Source: CAWJMF01 sp963843945 (GTDB taxonomy: Bacteria > Vulcanimicrobiota > Vulcanimicrobiia > Vulcanimicrobiales > Vulcanimicrobiaceae). From it: DNA of 64,000 nucleotides. Position 1 is the stretch's first letter; the number at the start of each line of letters is the position of its first letter. A program made the position numbers and the translations under genes. Positions 9,966 through 18,470 of this stretch are shown here, piece after piece. Location: contig CAWJMF010000001.1 in the NCBI GenBank assembly GCA_963843945.1, positions 1 through 64,000 of the forward strand, in the 5' to 3' direction. The notes below the pieces were generated by a model. The model had not been told where the DNA came from. It did not search any database and was given only the letters and a program-made list of their open reading frames with translations.

Positions 9966-10724
9966 ATGCGGACTTTCAACGGACCCGAACCTCGAGTAAA
10001 GATTGAGATCCTCAGCGGCCGCGCTCTCACCGGGAGCGGCGAAATCGTCCTCAGCGACGCTCACTGGCTCTTCGTCTGCGCGCTGGCGCGATGCCATCAC
10101 CCGACTCCGCCCGACCAGATGCGGGCAATATTATGGCCTGACTGCAGCGAAGACCGCGCCAACAATCAATTCGGGGTCACGCTGCACCGGCTTCGCAAAC
10201 TCCTCGGTGCCGGCTTCGTCGTTCAGTCTCCTGAAGGCTACCGGCTCGGCGATCATGTCGTCGTCGATCTGTGGGAGATCGAATCGCTGGCCGCCGAATC
10301 ACGCTCGGACGTCGGCAAGGACCAGGCCTTGATTCAAGAGCTGTGGCTCCAGATCTATCGTCGCATCGCTTGCGGCTGCGGCCGCTCGAGCGGAGGCCGC
10401 GACTTCGTACAAGCACTCGAGCGACGCTTCCTCGGCGCCGCGCGGATCACGAACGAGCGCGTTGCCGAGTCGGCGCTCCAACGCGGCGATGCGGTCGTCG
10501 CGCTCGAACTCGCTCGATTGACGCTGCGCGCGGAGCCGTGCGATGAGGCCGCCCGGCTGATTGCGATCCGCTGCCATCTCGCGCTCCGTAATCGAGCGGC
10601 TGCAATTCGCGAGTACTGCGAGTACGTGCAAGTCCTGGCCGAGGAGCTCGAGCTCGAGCCGTGCTTCAAAATTCGCTCGCTGATCGAACCTGAGCCTTTG
10701 CGCGCCGCGGCGGCAGCGTCGTGA
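9966..10724 (+). CDS. SARP-like transcriptional activator with winged helix and BTAD domain
   Basis: The 252-residue protein has an OmpR-like winged helix at about residues 25-100 (ILWPDCSEDRANNQFGVTLH, then RLRKLLG and the wing VQSPEGYRLG). A bacterial transcriptional activation domain of helical repeats follows (ESALQRGDAVVALELARLTL, EPCDEAARLIAIRCHLALRN, IREYCEYVQVLAEELELEP). This is the SARP/AfsR N-terminal layout without an attached ATPase. It diverges from the LAL regulator across 186 nt, and the two may cross-regulate; that is inference from position. Confidence 0.85.
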   Translation: MRTFNGPEPRVKIEILSGRALTGSGEIVLSDAHWLFVCALARCHHPTPPDQMRAILWPDCSEDRANNQFGVTLHRLRKLLGAGFVVQSPEGYRLGDHVVVDLWEIESLAAESRSDVGKDQALIQELWLQIYRRIACGCGRSSGGRDFVQALERRFLGAARITNERVAESALQRGDAVVALELARLTLRAEPCDEAARLIAIRCHLALRNRAAAIREYCEYVQVLAEELELEPCFKIRSLIEPEPLRAAAAAS

Positions 10725-10833
10725 ATATAGGCAGCGCCGCTTTTTGAAAGAGTGTGGAAAGGGCGCCGTGCTACGTTGGTTTCCCCGGCAAACCGCCGCG
10801 GGGATTCAAGTGTCTCTCAGGAGGTTAACCAAC

Positions 10834-11241
10834 ATGCCGACGAGCCTAGATCCGTCGAGCCTTTACTGGCAAGCCATGGCGATGGTAAAAGCGGCGGAGA
10901 TGAAATTCAAGCACCCACATTTTGCAACACATCTTGAGGAAGCCGCAGCGGCCAGGGGACGCGTAAAGCACAACCAAAACCTGGCAGATCGAGCTTCGGC
11001 GATTTCTCAACTCTACACGGCCGCGATCGTCGTAATCGGACTCGCAAACGAATCAGACGATGCGCAGGAAAGCTATCGCTTAGCCGTAACCGCGACGGGT
11101 TTGCTCCTCAACATCCTGTATATTGCAAGCCAAATCGGCTCCTTCGGACATCTACCCGACGACCTCGACATAGAAAAGATGTCGCAGTCGTACATTTCTG
11201 GCGCAAAAGCCGTCGCCGAGACGGGCGCGTTAGGGGTGTAG
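10834..11241 (+). CDS. Helical protein of unknown function
   Basis: This 135-residue protein starts at the ATG at 10834, which has AGGAGG at 10819-10824; the frame is open further upstream but that part is arginine-rich and lacks a site. The sequence is soluble and mostly helical (WQAMAMVKAAEMKFKHPHF, QNLADRASAISQLYTAAIVV), with one more hydrophobic helix (TGLLLNILYIASQIG). There are no cysteines or catalytic motifs. No family is recognised. Confidence 0.72.
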   Translation: MPTSLDPSSLYWQAMAMVKAAEMKFKHPHFATHLEEAAAARGRVKHNQNLADRASAISQLYTAAIVVIGLANESDDAQESYRLAVTATGLLLNILYIASQIGSFGHLPDDLDIEKMSQSYISGAKAVAETGALGV

Positions 11242-11279
11242 AGACCCGACTGCGGCGTGCCGGTTCCACGAGCCGAGCG

Positions 11280-11304
11280 GGCCATAGCAAACATTGCTAT
11301 GGCC
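11280..11304. terminator. Hairpin between convergent genes
   Basis: A perfect 11 bp inverted repeat (GGCCATAGCAA / TTGCTATGGCC) with a 3 nt loop sits between two convergent genes. It has no U tract, so if it terminates transcription it is not a textbook intrinsic terminator; it could act on both strands. Confidence 0.5.
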
Positions 11305-11325
11305 ACGCCGGTACTAGACTAGGCG

Positions 11326-12687
11326 TCAGTCGGTGTCCGGCGGTAGATTCGACGGCCGCCGATGGATCAGCGTGGACGGCGATGTCCGCGTCGTAAACGC
11401 CGAGAACGCGCGCGGAGCCTGCGTGAAATCGAAGCAATCGTCGAGCGTCGCGGCTCGTGAGTCGGCTGCGCTGAGAGTCGGAATCGCGAACACGCCCTCG
11501 ATGAAGCGGTCGATGCTGGCGGTTTCGTACTGCACGTGCGAGACGTAACCGCTCTTCGCGTACGGTGAGATAACCATCATCGGCGTCCGGAATCCGAGGC
11601 CGTCGACGTCGAGCTGCGGCGGACGCACGTGATCGTACCAGCCGCCCCAGTCGTCCCAGAAAACGACGATCGCCGTCGACGACCAGAACGGACTCGTGCC
11701 GACCGCGTTGACGACGCTGCTCACCCAATCGGGCCCGGTGCTCGAGGCCGAGCCCGGGTGATCCGAGTTTGCAAGGTCTGGGATAACCCACGTCACCGGC
11801 GCGAGCGTGCCCGCGGCGATGTCGGTGAGGACGGTCGTCTCCGGCGAAATGACGTTGCTCGTCCAATCGGAGCCGTAGCGGATGTGCTGGATCGCGTCGT
11901 AGGCCGACCAGATCTGGGCCGGGTCGCCGCCGACCGCCGGCGCGTAGTAGCGCCAGCCGATTCCGGCTGCGTCGAGTTCGTCACCAAGCGTCTGGTAGGT
12001 GAAGCAGGGAACCTCGCCAGGACCGAGCGTCCGCTTCGCGGTGATCGTCGGCACGAGGACGCCCGCCGGCGTATCGCAACCCCAGACCGTCGCGGGCGGC
12101 TGATTGACGGCGCCTCCGGCCTGCGCCGCGATCAGGTATTGGTGCGCCGTAAAACTCGAGTCGAGCTGCGAGGTGAAGAACCGATCGGCCAGCACGTAAC
12201 TCGAAGCCAAGGCGAAATACTCGGCGGTATCCGATGGCTGGAGGTACATGTACTGCGGATCTTTCGGCGCATCGGTCGGTCCGCTGACGCCGCCCGTGTA
12301 GATCGAGCCGGTCGCGCCCTTGTCGAAACCGTCGAGCGCTCCGCCGTCGTAATCGTGAACGTAGTCGATGAGCTCGTGCGAGAGATCGTAGGTCTCCGTC
12401 ATCGAGACTGGCTGGAGCGCGATGGTGTTGCCGCTGCTCAGCTTTCCTTGATTGACCGTATCGGCGCCGGGAAAGCCGTGGAACATATTATCGAAGCTGC
12501 GATTTTCTTGAACGATGACGACGACGTGGGTGATGATCCCGTGTGCCGCCGTCGTCGGAACGAAGCCCGGCGCCACCGCAGGCGGATAGGCCGGCGTACT
12601 CGGCGTGCTTCCCGAGCCGGCGCAGGCGCTCGCTAGGCCGGTTCCCAGAATGCAAACGAAAAGCCGCAGCCGAGTCGGCAGTCTCAT
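11326..12687 (-). CDS. Exported phosphoesterase (phospholipase C / acid phosphatase family)
   Basis: The 453-residue protein has a lipoprotein-like leader (LFVCILGTGLASACAG) and the phosphoesterase family (PF04185) hallmarks: VVVIVQENRSFDNMFHGFPG near residue 60, then HPGSASSTGPDWVSSVVNAV and FWDDWGGWYDHV, the acidic and histidine ligands of the metal centre. The family includes phosphatidylcholine phospholipase C and AcpA acid phosphatase and hydrolyses phosphate esters outside the cytoplasm. The exact substrate cannot be read from sequence. It forms a minus-strand run with the sulfite dehydrogenase pair. Confidence 0.9.
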   Translation of the reverse strand: MRLPTRLRLFVCILGTGLASACAGSGSTPSTPAYPPAVAPGFVPTTAAHGIITHVVVIVQENRSFDNMFHGFPGADTVNQGKLSSGNTIALQPVSMTETYDLSHELIDYVHDYDGGALDGFDKGATGSIYTGGVSGPTDAPKDPQYMYLQPSDTAEYFALASSYVLADRFFTSQLDSSFTAHQYLIAAQAGGAVNQPPATVWGCDTPAGVLVPTITAKRTLGPGEVPCFTYQTLGDELDAAGIGWRYYAPAVGGDPAQIWSAYDAIQHIRYGSDWTSNVISPETTVLTDIAAGTLAPVTWVIPDLANSDHPGSASSTGPDWVSSVVNAVGTSPFWSSTAIVVFWDDWGGWYDHVRPPQLDVDGLGFRTPMMVISPYAKSGYVSHVQYETASIDRFIEGVFAIPTLSAADSRAATLDDCFDFTQAPRAFSAFTTRTSPSTLIHRRPSNLPPDTD

Positions 12688-12743
12688 TGCCCGACTCTTT
12701 ACCCATTCCAGGAATCCGACCTTGAGGCCGGATTAGCCGTCGA

Positions 12744-13289
12744 TTAGGGAGCGTCCGGGCGCGGATCCTTCAGGATGAAATCGCCCCGGTTCGGCATCTG
12801 GACCTTGGGCAGCGTCGTCGCGTTCAGCGTTGCGTCCGCCGGCACGATCCCGTTCAGGTGGAGGATGTAGGCCGACACCGCGTACACGTCGTCGTTCGTC
12901 AGCGTCCCGGGCCGGTTGAAGGGCATCGCGCGACGCACGTAATCGAAGAGCGTCGTGGCGTACGGCCAGTAACTTCCAACGGTCTTGACGGGAGCCGCCG
13001 TGCCGAGCGTTCCCTGACCGCCGACGAGCTTGTCCATCGGACCGCCTTGACCGGTGCTTCCGTGACAGGCGGCGCACTCGGTGGCATAGACCTTCTCGCC
13101 TTGCGCGACCGAGCCCGAACCCGGCGGAAGATTGGCGCCGCTGGGCGGAATTTCGTCGTTCCACTCTTGGATTTGGGCCGAAGTTGCCGGCGTGCCGATG
13201 CCGCTCGACGGGTCTGCCGAAGCACTTCCCTGCGCGAAGACGATCCCCGCGAACGCTGTGGCGATCGCAACGTGCTTAAGCGTGAACAT
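12744..13289 (-). CDS. Exported class I cytochrome c (SoxD/SorB-like partner)
   Basis: This 181-residue protein has a signal peptide ending SASA. One haem-binding CAACH is present in GEKVYATECAACHGSTGQGG, and a probable axial methionine in RAMPFNRPGTL. TNDDVYAVSAYILHLNG is the usual C-terminal helix of class I cytochromes c. It overlaps the upstream molybdenum enzyme gene by 14 nt, the arrangement of SoxC with SoxD or SorA with SorB. It most likely accepts electrons from that enzyme in the periplasm. Confidence 0.9.
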   Translation of the reverse strand: MFTLKHVAIATAFAGIVFAQGSASADPSSGIGTPATSAQIQEWNDEIPPSGANLPPGSGSVAQGEKVYATECAACHGSTGQGGPMDKLVGGQGTLGTAAPVKTVGSYWPYATTLFDYVRRAMPFNRPGTLTNDDVYAVSAYILHLNGIVPADATLNATTLPKVQMPNRGDFILKDPRPDAP

Positions 13290-14532
13290 TCGTCACCTGC
13301 CCATCGGACGCGACGGCCCAGCTTTGAATGGCATTGAGATGGTACACGGAGTTGAGCCCGCGCGCCTTGACGAGTTCCGTCAGCGTGGGTTGCACGTAGC
13401 CCGTCTCGTCGGTGCAGCGGCTCTGTAACACCGCCGTGTCGCCGCTCCATTTCCAAGGCGTGCGAAAGCGCGTCAAGCACTTGCTGAGGACGGGCTCCTG
13501 CAACGCCGCCTGCTGCCAGGTTTTGCCGCCGTCGACCGAGGTCTCGACGCGAACGATCTTGCCGCGTCCGGACCAGGCGAGGCCGCGAATCTCCTGCGCC
13601 CCTTTGCGGCCGATGACCATACCGCCCGACGGTGCGGTGATCACCGACTTCGCTTCCATCGCGAACGTGAAGGCGCGCGCTTCGCCGCTCTCGAGCAAGT
13701 CGGTATATTTCGAAGTCTCTTCGCGCGTGTACGACGGTTCTTGCGTGACCTTCAGCCGCCGTAGCCACTTGACGCTCATGTTGCCTTCGAAGCCCGGGAG
13801 CAGCAGGCGCAGCGGATAGCCTTGTTCGGGCCGCAGGCGCTCGCCGTTTTGCGCGTAGACGAGCAACGCGTCGTCCATCATCTTTTCAAGCGGGATGCTG
13901 CGGTCCATCACGGCCGCATCGTTGCCCTCCGCCAGAACCCAGGCCGCGCCGCGCCGCAGACCGAGATCCTTGAGCACGTCCGCGACCCGCACGCCGGTCC
14001 ACTCCACGCAGCTCAGCAGTCCGTGCGTGATTTGCACCGTCTTTCCGGTCGGCTTCTTCCACTCGGTCAGTCCGTTTCCCGAACATTCCAGGAAGTGAAT
14101 CTCCGAGACCGACGGATAACGCATGAGGTCGTCCATCGTGAAGACGACGGAATTATCGACCAGCCCGTGGACGAGCAGCCGATGCTGCGCCGGATCGATC
14201 GTGGGGACGCCGCCGTGATTGCGTTCGAAAAAGAGACCGTTCGGGGTGATGATCCCGTGGAGATCTTGCAATGGCGTGAAGTCCCACGAGGAAAGCCTCG
14301 TCGGCGTCAGATCGGTGGGGACGCGCACGACCGCCTTCTCGTAGATGGACGGCTGACCGTAGGGCGAGAGCGGTGCGCCTTGTTCGGTTGGGCGCGACGG
14401 GAGCGGCGCGCCGGCTGAGGGCGGCGTTGCCGCGACCGCCTGTCGCGCCGTCAGCGTCAGCGCGGCGGCCCCGAGCGAGCCTTCGAGAAAGCGGCGTCTC
14501 CCGACGCCCGCGACGTTCACCGGATCGGCCAT
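13276..14532 (-). CDS. soxC: Sulfite oxidase-family molybdoenzyme (SoxC-like)
   Basis: The 418-residue protein begins with a twin-arginine leader (GRRRFLEGSLGAAALTL). It contains the sulfite oxidase fold: FFERNHGGVPTIDP, the molybdenum-ligating cysteine in HFLECSGNGLTEW, THGLLSCVEWTGV, and the C-terminal dimerisation domain (IRGLAWSGRGKIVRVETSVD). The family oxidises sulfite or Sox-carrier-bound sulfur. The partner cytochrome overlaps its end. Other sox genes are not in the window, so a free sulfite dehydrogenase role is as likely as a complete Sox system; the symbol reflects closest resemblance. Confidence 0.85.
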   Translation of the reverse strand: MADPVNVAGVGRRRFLEGSLGAAALTLTARQAVAATPPSAGAPLPSRPTEQGAPLSPYGQPSIYEKAVVRVPTDLTPTRLSSWDFTPLQDLHGIITPNGLFFERNHGGVPTIDPAQHRLLVHGLVDNSVVFTMDDLMRYPSVSEIHFLECSGNGLTEWKKPTGKTVQITHGLLSCVEWTGVRVADVLKDLGLRRGAAWVLAEGNDAAVMDRSIPLEKMMDDALLVYAQNGERLRPEQGYPLRLLLPGFEGNMSVKWLRRLKVTQEPSYTREETSKYTDLLESGEARAFTFAMEAKSVITAPSGGMVIGRKGAQEIRGLAWSGRGKIVRVETSVDGGKTWQQAALQEPVLSKCLTRFRTPWKWSGDTAVLQSRCTDETGYVQPTLTELVKARGLNSVYHLNAIQSWAVASDGQVTNVHA

Positions 14533-14703
14533 AGCGCATCTCCCCTCTCGCGTGTCACCGGGGCGTAGGCAAGCCCAGAACGATTTTCAGGCCTCAAGAG
14601 TATCAGTCCTTAAGCGCGATAACACCTGGCGAAACGCGCTCGAAGCGGCGCGCCGCGGGGAGCCAAGCGGGGAGTAGCCGGCTCCGGGAAAAATCGCTTA
14701 CGC

Positions 14704-15447
14704 ATGAGCCTCGAAACCGAAGTCATCGTTCTTGCCGGCGGCACGGGTCGCGTGGGGGGCGCCACGCTCGCCACGCTAACCGCGCGCGGAGCCCGGGTCG
14801 TGCTTTTTTCGCGCGACGAAAAACGGGCGCGTGAAGCCATCGGGCGCGAAGTCGCCGCGAATTCGACCGGCCGCGCGACGGTAGTTGTCGTCGACCTCAC
14901 GAAAGCGTCCGATGCGCAACGCGCCATCGAGAGCGTCGTGCACGATTTCGGGCGTCTCGACGCGGTCCTCTCGCTCGCCGGCGGCGGCTCCGCGTGGGCC
15001 GCGATCGTCGACTCGACTCCGGCGATGCTAGCCGAGTCGGTGCGCAATAACCTCGAGGTCGCGTACAACCTGATGGTGCCGGCACTGCGAGCGATGCTGT
15101 CGCTCCCGCGCGGTTCCGGCCGTTCGCGCGGACGGCTCGTGGCCGTCACCGCCGGCAGTTCCCTCGACCCGGCGCCGACGCGCGGCATCATGGGTATCGG
15201 CAAGGCCGGCGTCAACACGCTCATGCGCGCGATCGCGCGCGAGCACAAGGCCGACGGCATCGTCGCGAACGCCCTCGTTCTCGGCGGCGTCGCGACCGAA
15301 GCCGCCCGCAACTACCTCGATAACGATGAGTTCGCGGCGGCGGCGTCGCCTCAGGAAGTTGCCGACGTCCTCGCCTTCCACTCGAGCGACGCCTCGAGCG
15401 GCATCAACGGCGAGCTTATCCACCTCAATGCTCGCGAGGTCGACTAA
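14704..15447 (+). CDS. Atypical short-chain dehydrogenase/reductase
   Basis: The 247-residue protein has a Rossmann start (VIVLAGGTGRVGGATLATL), an acidic or basic NAD(P)-selecting loop (FSRDEKRAR), a VTAGSS strand supplying the catalytic serine, and the typical C-terminus SGINGELIHLNAREVD. The YxxxK motif is altered: the lysine in GIMGIGKAGVN is preceded at -4 by Met, not Tyr. Catalysis may therefore be non-standard or lost. A shorter, damaged paralogue lies at 21026-21714. It diverges from the soxC operon. Confidence 0.85.
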   Translation: MSLETEVIVLAGGTGRVGGATLATLTARGARVVLFSRDEKRAREAIGREVAANSTGRATVVVVDLTKASDAQRAIESVVHDFGRLDAVLSLAGGGSAWAAIVDSTPAMLAESVRNNLEVAYNLMVPALRAMLSLPRGSGRSRGRLVAVTAGSSLDPAPTRGIMGIGKAGVNTLMRAIAREHKADGIVANALVLGGVATEAARNYLDNDEFAAAASPQEVADVLAFHSSDASSGINGELIHLNAREVD

Positions 15448-15463
15448 GCCGGCGCAGCGCCGG

Positions 15464-16615
15464 CTACCCCTTGGCTGCGGGCCCCTCCCCGAGCAACGCT
15501 CGGTGCGCGGCGAGGATGCGCGCTTGGGCGGCGAGATCGACGTCGGTCGACCAGTTGCCGCGCTCGAAGGTTCCGCCGAGCAGAATGCCGTCGCTGCGCG
15601 GAAACATGTAGACGATCGGATCAGCGAGGAGGTAGCAGTAGTCGACCGCCGCTTGCGGCTCCAAGATCGTCAACTGGCCGCGGGCCGGCTCGAGCTCCAG
15701 ATCGCCGAAGAGCGTACGCGAGCCGAGGCCCGTGCAGTTGAAGACGACCGGCTCGGGCAATTGCGCGATTTCGTGCGCGGCATGAAACTCGCGCACGACG
15801 GTGCGGCCGCCGCGCAGGTAAAAGTCGCGCTCGACCGCGGGCAGAAACGTGTTGGGCTCGATCATCATCGTCGTGAAACGCCGGGCGCTAACGATGCCGT
15901 GGAACGGCAGTTTCGCCGGATCGAGCGTTTCGATATCTGCTTCGAGTTCGGAGATGCCCGCATACTGCGCGAGGTCGAGTTCGTCGTCGTCGTCGTTCGA
16001 GGCTTTGAGCGAGTAGTTATCGAGCCAGCGGATGCCGTACGTCGGACCGACCATGAGCTGAAACGCGCGGTTTGCGATCCGGCAAGCGCTGCGGAACGTC
16101 TCGAGGAACGCCGGCGTCGCCCGGCTGCGCGAGAAGACCGCGCTCGGGAACCACTGCGCCCCGGCGAGGTTCGACGTCGTTTGCGGCGGCAGCGCGGCGG
16201 CGTAGATCGTCACGTCCCAGCCGCGGTCTTGCAGGATGCGCGCCGTCGTGAGCCCGATGACGCCCGATCCGACAACCGCCGCACGCGACGGCGATCGGCC
16301 GGCGACGAGATCGGCAGCCAGCGTCGAGCATCCCCAGGATAAGGTGAACCCGCCGCCGCCGTGGCCGTAGTCGTGGACCAAAACCTTGTCGTGCAGCGAT
16401 TCAGCCTTCAAGACGAAACCGCTAGCGCGATACGGGCGTAGGCCGACGACCGTGCGGATGATGCGATTCTCGGCGACCTCGACCGGAACGAGGGCCGCAG
16501 CGCTCGCCGCCGGTTGCATCGCGGCCGTTTGACCCCGAGCCGGGCTGAGGAAAAGCGCCGACGAGGCCAGCGACGATCCGATGAACGCCCCGCGGCTGAC
16601 TCGAGCGCTACTCAT
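15464..16615 (-). CDS. Exported FAD-dependent oxidoreductase (DAO family)
   Basis: From the ATG at 16615 this is a 383-residue protein with a Tat/Sec leader (RVSRGAFIGSSLASSALFL). The dinucleotide motif is VVGSGVIGLTTARIL. The C-terminal DAO signature follows: VFNCTGLGSRTLFGD, LEPARGQLTIL, then MFPRSDGILLGGTFERG. This resembles D-amino-acid oxidase/D-aspartate oxidase, which oxidatively deaminate D-amino acids producing H2O2. The frame is open upstream into the P460 gene, but that part is antisense-like and lacks homology. The adjoining redox genes suggest extracytoplasmic oxidation chemistry. Confidence 0.85.
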   Translation of the reverse strand: MSSARVSRGAFIGSSLASSALFLSPARGQTAAMQPAASAAALVPVEVAENRIIRTVVGLRPYRASGFVLKAESLHDKVLVHDYGHGGGGFTLSWGCSTLAADLVAGRSPSRAAVVGSGVIGLTTARILQDRGWDVTIYAAALPPQTTSNLAGAQWFPSAVFSRSRATPAFLETFRSACRIANRAFQLMVGPTYGIRWLDNYSLKASNDDDDELDLAQYAGISELEADIETLDPAKLPFHGIVSARRFTTMMIEPNTFLPAVERDFYLRGGRTVVREFHAAHEIAQLPEPVVFNCTGLGSRTLFGDLELEPARGQLTILEPQAAVDYCYLLADPIVYMFPRSDGILLGGTFERGNWSTDVDLAAQARILAAHRALLGEGPAAKG

Positions 16616-16664
16616 ACGTCGCGCGCGGTTCGTGTTGCCGCTTCGACACCCTCCTCGAACGCTT

Positions 16665-17225
16665 CTAACGAGCGTACTGTGTATACACGAAATCGTGCGC
16701 GGCGACGTGCGCCGCGTGACACGCAAAGCACGCTTGGTGCGTCGCTTTGTCGAGCGGCTTGCCGTCGAGGAACTTGCCGAATCCCCAGCCCGCGGTCGTG
16801 GTATACTTTTTCGAATCTTTGACCATGATTTGAACGTCGGCGACTTGGGACCGGACGCCGGGAACGAACGTGTTCGGTCCACCCAGCGCGGCATCGTCCG
16901 TTGCCGACGGCTCGCGCTTCCAGCCAACCTTGACCAGTATCGTCCCGTCGGGGAAGGGCAGCGTGCCCTTCCGGAACGCATCGATTGCGATCGGGTTGCC
17001 GACGATGATCCGCAATTCGTCGAGTTTGCCCAACTCTTCCGAGGGCGCCACGACTTGCCACTGGCGGTATCCGTCGGGGATCGTGACGCCGAAGATCGGA
17101 GAAGCTTCGCCGGCCGCACGTCCAGCCGTAAACGGTATCGACGCGAAGAGTCCGGCGGCGGCTGCGGTCGCGACCGCTACGGCCGAGCGAGAGATCCTTT
17201 TGGGGCGCCGTCGATAGGAAGTCAT
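16665..17225 (-). CDS. Cytochrome P460 family protein
   Basis: The 186-residue protein has an export signal with an arginine-rich start and hydrophobic core (SAVAVATAAAAGLFASIPF). The P460 domain shows IPDGYRQWQVVAPSEELGKLDELRIIVGN-type spacing in the N-half and a C-terminal CxxCH haem site in HQACFACHAAHVAAHDFVYTQ. P460 cytochromes oxidise hydroxylamine or act as nitric-oxide-related haem proteins; some family members are uncharacterised peroxide or substrate sensors. The ATG at 17225 overlaps the end of the hydrolase gene by four bases, indicating cotranscription. Confidence 0.87.
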   Translation of the reverse strand: MTSYRRRPKRISRSAVAVATAAAAGLFASIPFTAGRAAGEASPIFGVTIPDGYRQWQVVAPSEELGKLDELRIIVGNPIAIDAFRKGTLPFPDGTILVKVGWKREPSATDDAALGGPNTFVPGVRSQVADVQIMVKDSKKYTTTAGWGFGKFLDGKPLDKATHQACFACHAAHVAAHDFVYTQYAR

Positions 17226-18305
17226 GACGCAGCCAGGGCGTTGACGTCGATGACGGCCTGAGCGAAGGCTTGCGGGGCCTCCTGCGGCACGTCGTGACCG
17301 ATGCCGTTGAAGATCCGGTGCGAATATTTTCCGGAGAACTTGTCGCGGTAGGACGGTTCCGGGAGCGTTTGCACCGTCGAAGTCGCTCGCGATCGTGATC
17401 GTCGGAACGGTGATCGCGGGCGATGCGGCAAGCTTCTTCTCGATATCGTCGTAACGTGCTTCGCCGGGAGCGAGGCTCTGACGCCAACGGTAGTTGTGAA
17501 TGATGATCGCAACGTGGTCGGGGTTTTCGAACGCCGCCGCGGTGCGATCGTACGTCGCATCGTCGAAGTCCCACTTCGGTGAGACGTTCTTCCAAATGAG
17601 CTTGCCGAAGTCGTGGCGATATTTGGTGTAGCCGAGTACGCCGCGCGGCGTGGCGAAGTAATACTGGTACCACCAGCCGTATTCGGCCGGGGGCACGAGC
17701 GGCACGGTCTTCCAAAACGTCAGGTCGGTAATCAGGTAGCCGCTTACCGAGACGAGCGCCTTGCAGCGCTCGGGCCAGAGCGCTGCGATGATGTCGACGG
17801 TGCGCGAGCCCAAATCGAAACCGCCGAGGATCGCTTTATCGATCTTGAGCGCGTCCATGAGTGCGATCGTATCGACGGCCATGACCGCTTGCTGCCCGTT
17901 CCGGAACGTTTCGCTGGAAAGGAACGTGGTCGATCCGTGACCGCGCATGTACGGCACGATGACGCGATAGCCCGCGGCTGCGAGCAACGGCGTAACCTCG
18001 ACGTAGCTGTGGATGTCGTACGGCCAGCCATGGTGGAGAATCACCACCGGGCCGTTCGCGGGGCCCGCTTCGGCGTACCCGACGTCGAGGAGGCCGGCCT
18101 TGACTTGCTTCAGCGAGGCGAACGTCGTGTGCGTCCCGGGATTCGGCTTCAGCGTGAACACGTTCGAAGGGCTGGTGCTCGGGTTGGATTGGGCTTCCGC
18201 CGATGCGAACGTGCCGAACTGCGAAGCGGCCAGCGCTACGGCGGCAGTTCCCAGGAAGCCACGACGAGGATAGCTCGTCGTATCGGGGTCTTTGACGGCG
18301 GACAT
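17222..18305 (-). CDS. Tat-exported alpha/beta hydrolase (epoxide hydrolase/dehalogenase-like), one frameshift
   Basis: The start ATG at 18305 has AAGGAGAG upstream and opens a twin-arginine leader (RRGFLGTAAVALAA). The hydrolase core follows: ILHHGWPYDIHSY (oxyanion HGWP), nucleophile elbow GGFDLGSR with Asp rather than Ser as nucleophile, and C-terminal NGIGHDVPQEAPQAF bearing the catalytic His. Asp nucleophile plus HGWP fits epoxide hydrolases. The frame changes near 17385, between ASDFDGANA and LPEPSYRDKFSGKY. Without this single indel the protein is complete, about 360 residues, so I treat it as a probable functional gene. Confidence 0.83.
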
Positions 18306-18470
18306 GATCGGCTCTCCTTGCTTCATCGTGACCCGCACGGCGCGGCAGGTCTCGGAACTACATCCTAGCCCCAGCCTGGTCCGCCCGCCAAGCGGCGCCG
18401 GACAGAATGCCAAACTCGCGCGTAGGCCGGCCTCGACGGCATCGCGTACGTGAGAGGCGGAGGATCCACC

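Noticed and set aside
15464..17119. A 551-codon N-terminally extended DAO oxidoreductase
   Set aside because: The extension is antisense-like over the P460 gene; the ATG at 16615 begins a proper export leader.
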